Shown here: positions 63,323-64,000 of the stretch, in pieces
How positions within the stretch are numbered: position 1 is the stretch's first letter
Layout of the letters: each line of letters begins with the position of its first letter
From: Burkholderiales bacterium
GTDB taxonomy: Bacteria; Pseudomonadota; Gammaproteobacteria; Burkholderiales; Burkholderiaceae_C
NCBI GenBank assembly: GCA_016191525.1
Contig: JACPOK010000038.1
Span: forward strand, 36,973-100,972
Direction of reading: 5' to 3'
Length of the DNA stretch: 64,000 nucleotides
Notes under the pieces: model-generated
What the model saw: the letters and a program-made list of their open reading frames with translations, nothing else
The model's database searches: none
What the model was told of the DNA's origin: nothing
Made by a program: the position numbers and the translations under genes

Positions 63323-63754
63323 ATGACGCGCTATAAAATCCATAGCGAAATGGAAGTGCGCTTCAACAACTATTACGACATCCTGCGGGTGGAGCGCGAC
63401 GCGCCGCCCGAAAGCATCCGCACCGCCTACCGCCGGCTGGCTCAGAAATACCACCCCGACAAGGCGCCCGGCGACGCCAACGCCGCGCGCGTGATGACGG
63501 CCATCAACACGGCTTACCAGGTGCTGTCGGACTCGGCCCAGCGCGCCTCGCATGACAGCTGGATCGCGGCGGCGAAACCGCGGCCTGTGCGGGCACCCAT
63601 TGCGGAAAAAACCGCCGCCTGGCCCTGGTACCTGCTGTTCGCCACCATGGCTTTTGCGCTGGCGACCGTGGGCATCGTGGTCTACAAGAGCGTCGTGCCT
63701 TCGCCGGTGGCCTTCGCGGCGCAAGCCGCCAAGGCACCAGCCGCCAGGCGCTAG
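63323..63754 (+). CDS. J-domain membrane protein
   Basis: 143 residues from ATG at 63323 (AGGAG close upstream); an ATG at 63350 starts nearer the J domain. J domain (about 15-78): YYDILRVERDAPPESIRTAY, QKYHPDKAPGDANAARVM with HPD. One C-terminal membrane segment (WYLLFATMAFALATVGIVVY). It should stimulate a DnaK at the membrane; no partner near. Confidence 0.85.
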   Translation: MTRYKIHSEMEVRFNNYYDILRVERDAPPESIRTAYRRLAQKYHPDKAPGDANAARVMTAINTAYQVLSDSAQRASHDSWIAAAKPRPVRAPIAEKTAAWPWYLLFATMAFALATVGIVVYKSVVPSPVAFAAQAAKAPAARR

Positions 63755-63758
63755 CGCG

Positions 63759-64000
63759 TTACTTCGCGCCCAGCCCCATGGCGCGCGTGATCACTTCCTT
63801 CATGATTTCGTTGGTGCCGCCGTAGATGCGCTGTACCCGCGCGTCGGCGTAGAAGCGGGTGATGGGGTATTCCCACATGTAGCCGTAGCCGCCGTGCAGC
63901 TGCACGCACTCGTCCATCACCTTGCACTGCAGGTCGCTGGTCCAGTACTTGGCCATGCTGGCGGTGGCCGTGTCCAGCTTGTCCTGGCAAACAAGTTCGG
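63759..64000 (-). CDS. acyl-CoA dehydrogenase, C-terminal end only
   Basis: About 80 residues, cut by the right window edge. The C-terminal helical domain is typical: AKYWTSDLQCKVMDECVQLHGGYGYMWEYP, then IYGGTNEIMKEVITRAMGLG, covering the base/flavin end of the fold. Oxidises an acyl-CoA with FAD; chain type unknown. Confidence 0.9.
   Translation of the reverse strand, partial: ELVCQDKLDTATASMAKYWTSDLQCKVMDECVQLHGGYGYMWEYPITRFYADARVQRIYGGTNEIMKEVITRAMGLGAK

Overview
This is a high-GC chromosomal segment from a betaproteobacterium, most likely Burkholderiales and probably Comamonadaceae (Variovorax/Ramlibacter/Polaromonas-like). The pointers are GC-rich codon use, five Bug/TctC-type tricarboxylate-binding receptors, many LysR regulators and hybrid kinases, a DUF1800/DUF1501 pair, and repeat types I associate with that family. 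Genus is not resolved. I see no rRNA, tRNA or CRISPR array.

Layout. Positions 1-3.25 kb are clearly AT-richer than the rest and look like the edge of an acquired, possibly defence-related island: a DUF6602 protein cut by the window edge, a nucleotidyltransferase fused to a DpnII/MboI-like PD-(D/E)XK nuclease, and a 405-residue orphan protein. Positions 3.4-9.9 kb hold small accessory genes: a lipoprotein, an ankyrin protein, a nadC, a MGAWG (DUF4259-like) protein, a VOC enzyme with its AraC regulator, an L,D-transpeptidase and a GNAT enzyme. Among them lie a 62-bp duplicated leader and a dispersed palindromic repeat. Positions 10-17 kb hold two membrane histidine kinases, a lipoprotein and a LysR regulator. 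Positions 17-26.6 kb hold trhO, an RluA-type pseudouridine synthase, DUF1501/DUF1800, a hydrolase, an aminotransferase coupled to a Bug receptor, and a DUF885 peptidase.

The main metabolic block runs leftward from 36660 to 26730. It is a tightly overlapping ten-gene operon: intradiol dioxygenase, citryl-CoA lyase-like enzyme, CaiB CoA-transferase, FMN reductase, LivK, LivH, a LivM-LivG fusion, LivF, a MetE-C-like protein and a Bug receptor. A divergent LysR gene at 36770 and a T-N11-A operator sit in the shared promoter. The block looks like uptake and catabolism of an aromatic or derived acid; the substrate is not known.

Positions 37.7-43.2 kb hold Bug receptors around a TctD/TctE-like two-component system, without TctA or TctB. 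Positions 43-56.8 kb hold VOC and aldo-keto reductase enzymes, a TPR membrane protein, Ku with a small partner, a hybrid kinase, a convergent pair of homologous small unknown genes, an aminoglycoside phosphotransferase-fold kinase, a UPF0149/SEC-C protein and two MFS exporters. Positions 56.8-64 kb hold a hybrid kinase overlapping the DHA2 exporter, a DUF2059 protein, a DUF3606 mini-protein, an FtsH-like AAA protease with a HEWGH site, a J-domain membrane protein and the end of an acyl-CoA dehydrogenase.

A small uncharacterised family recurs three times at distant places (7433, 38708 and 62957).
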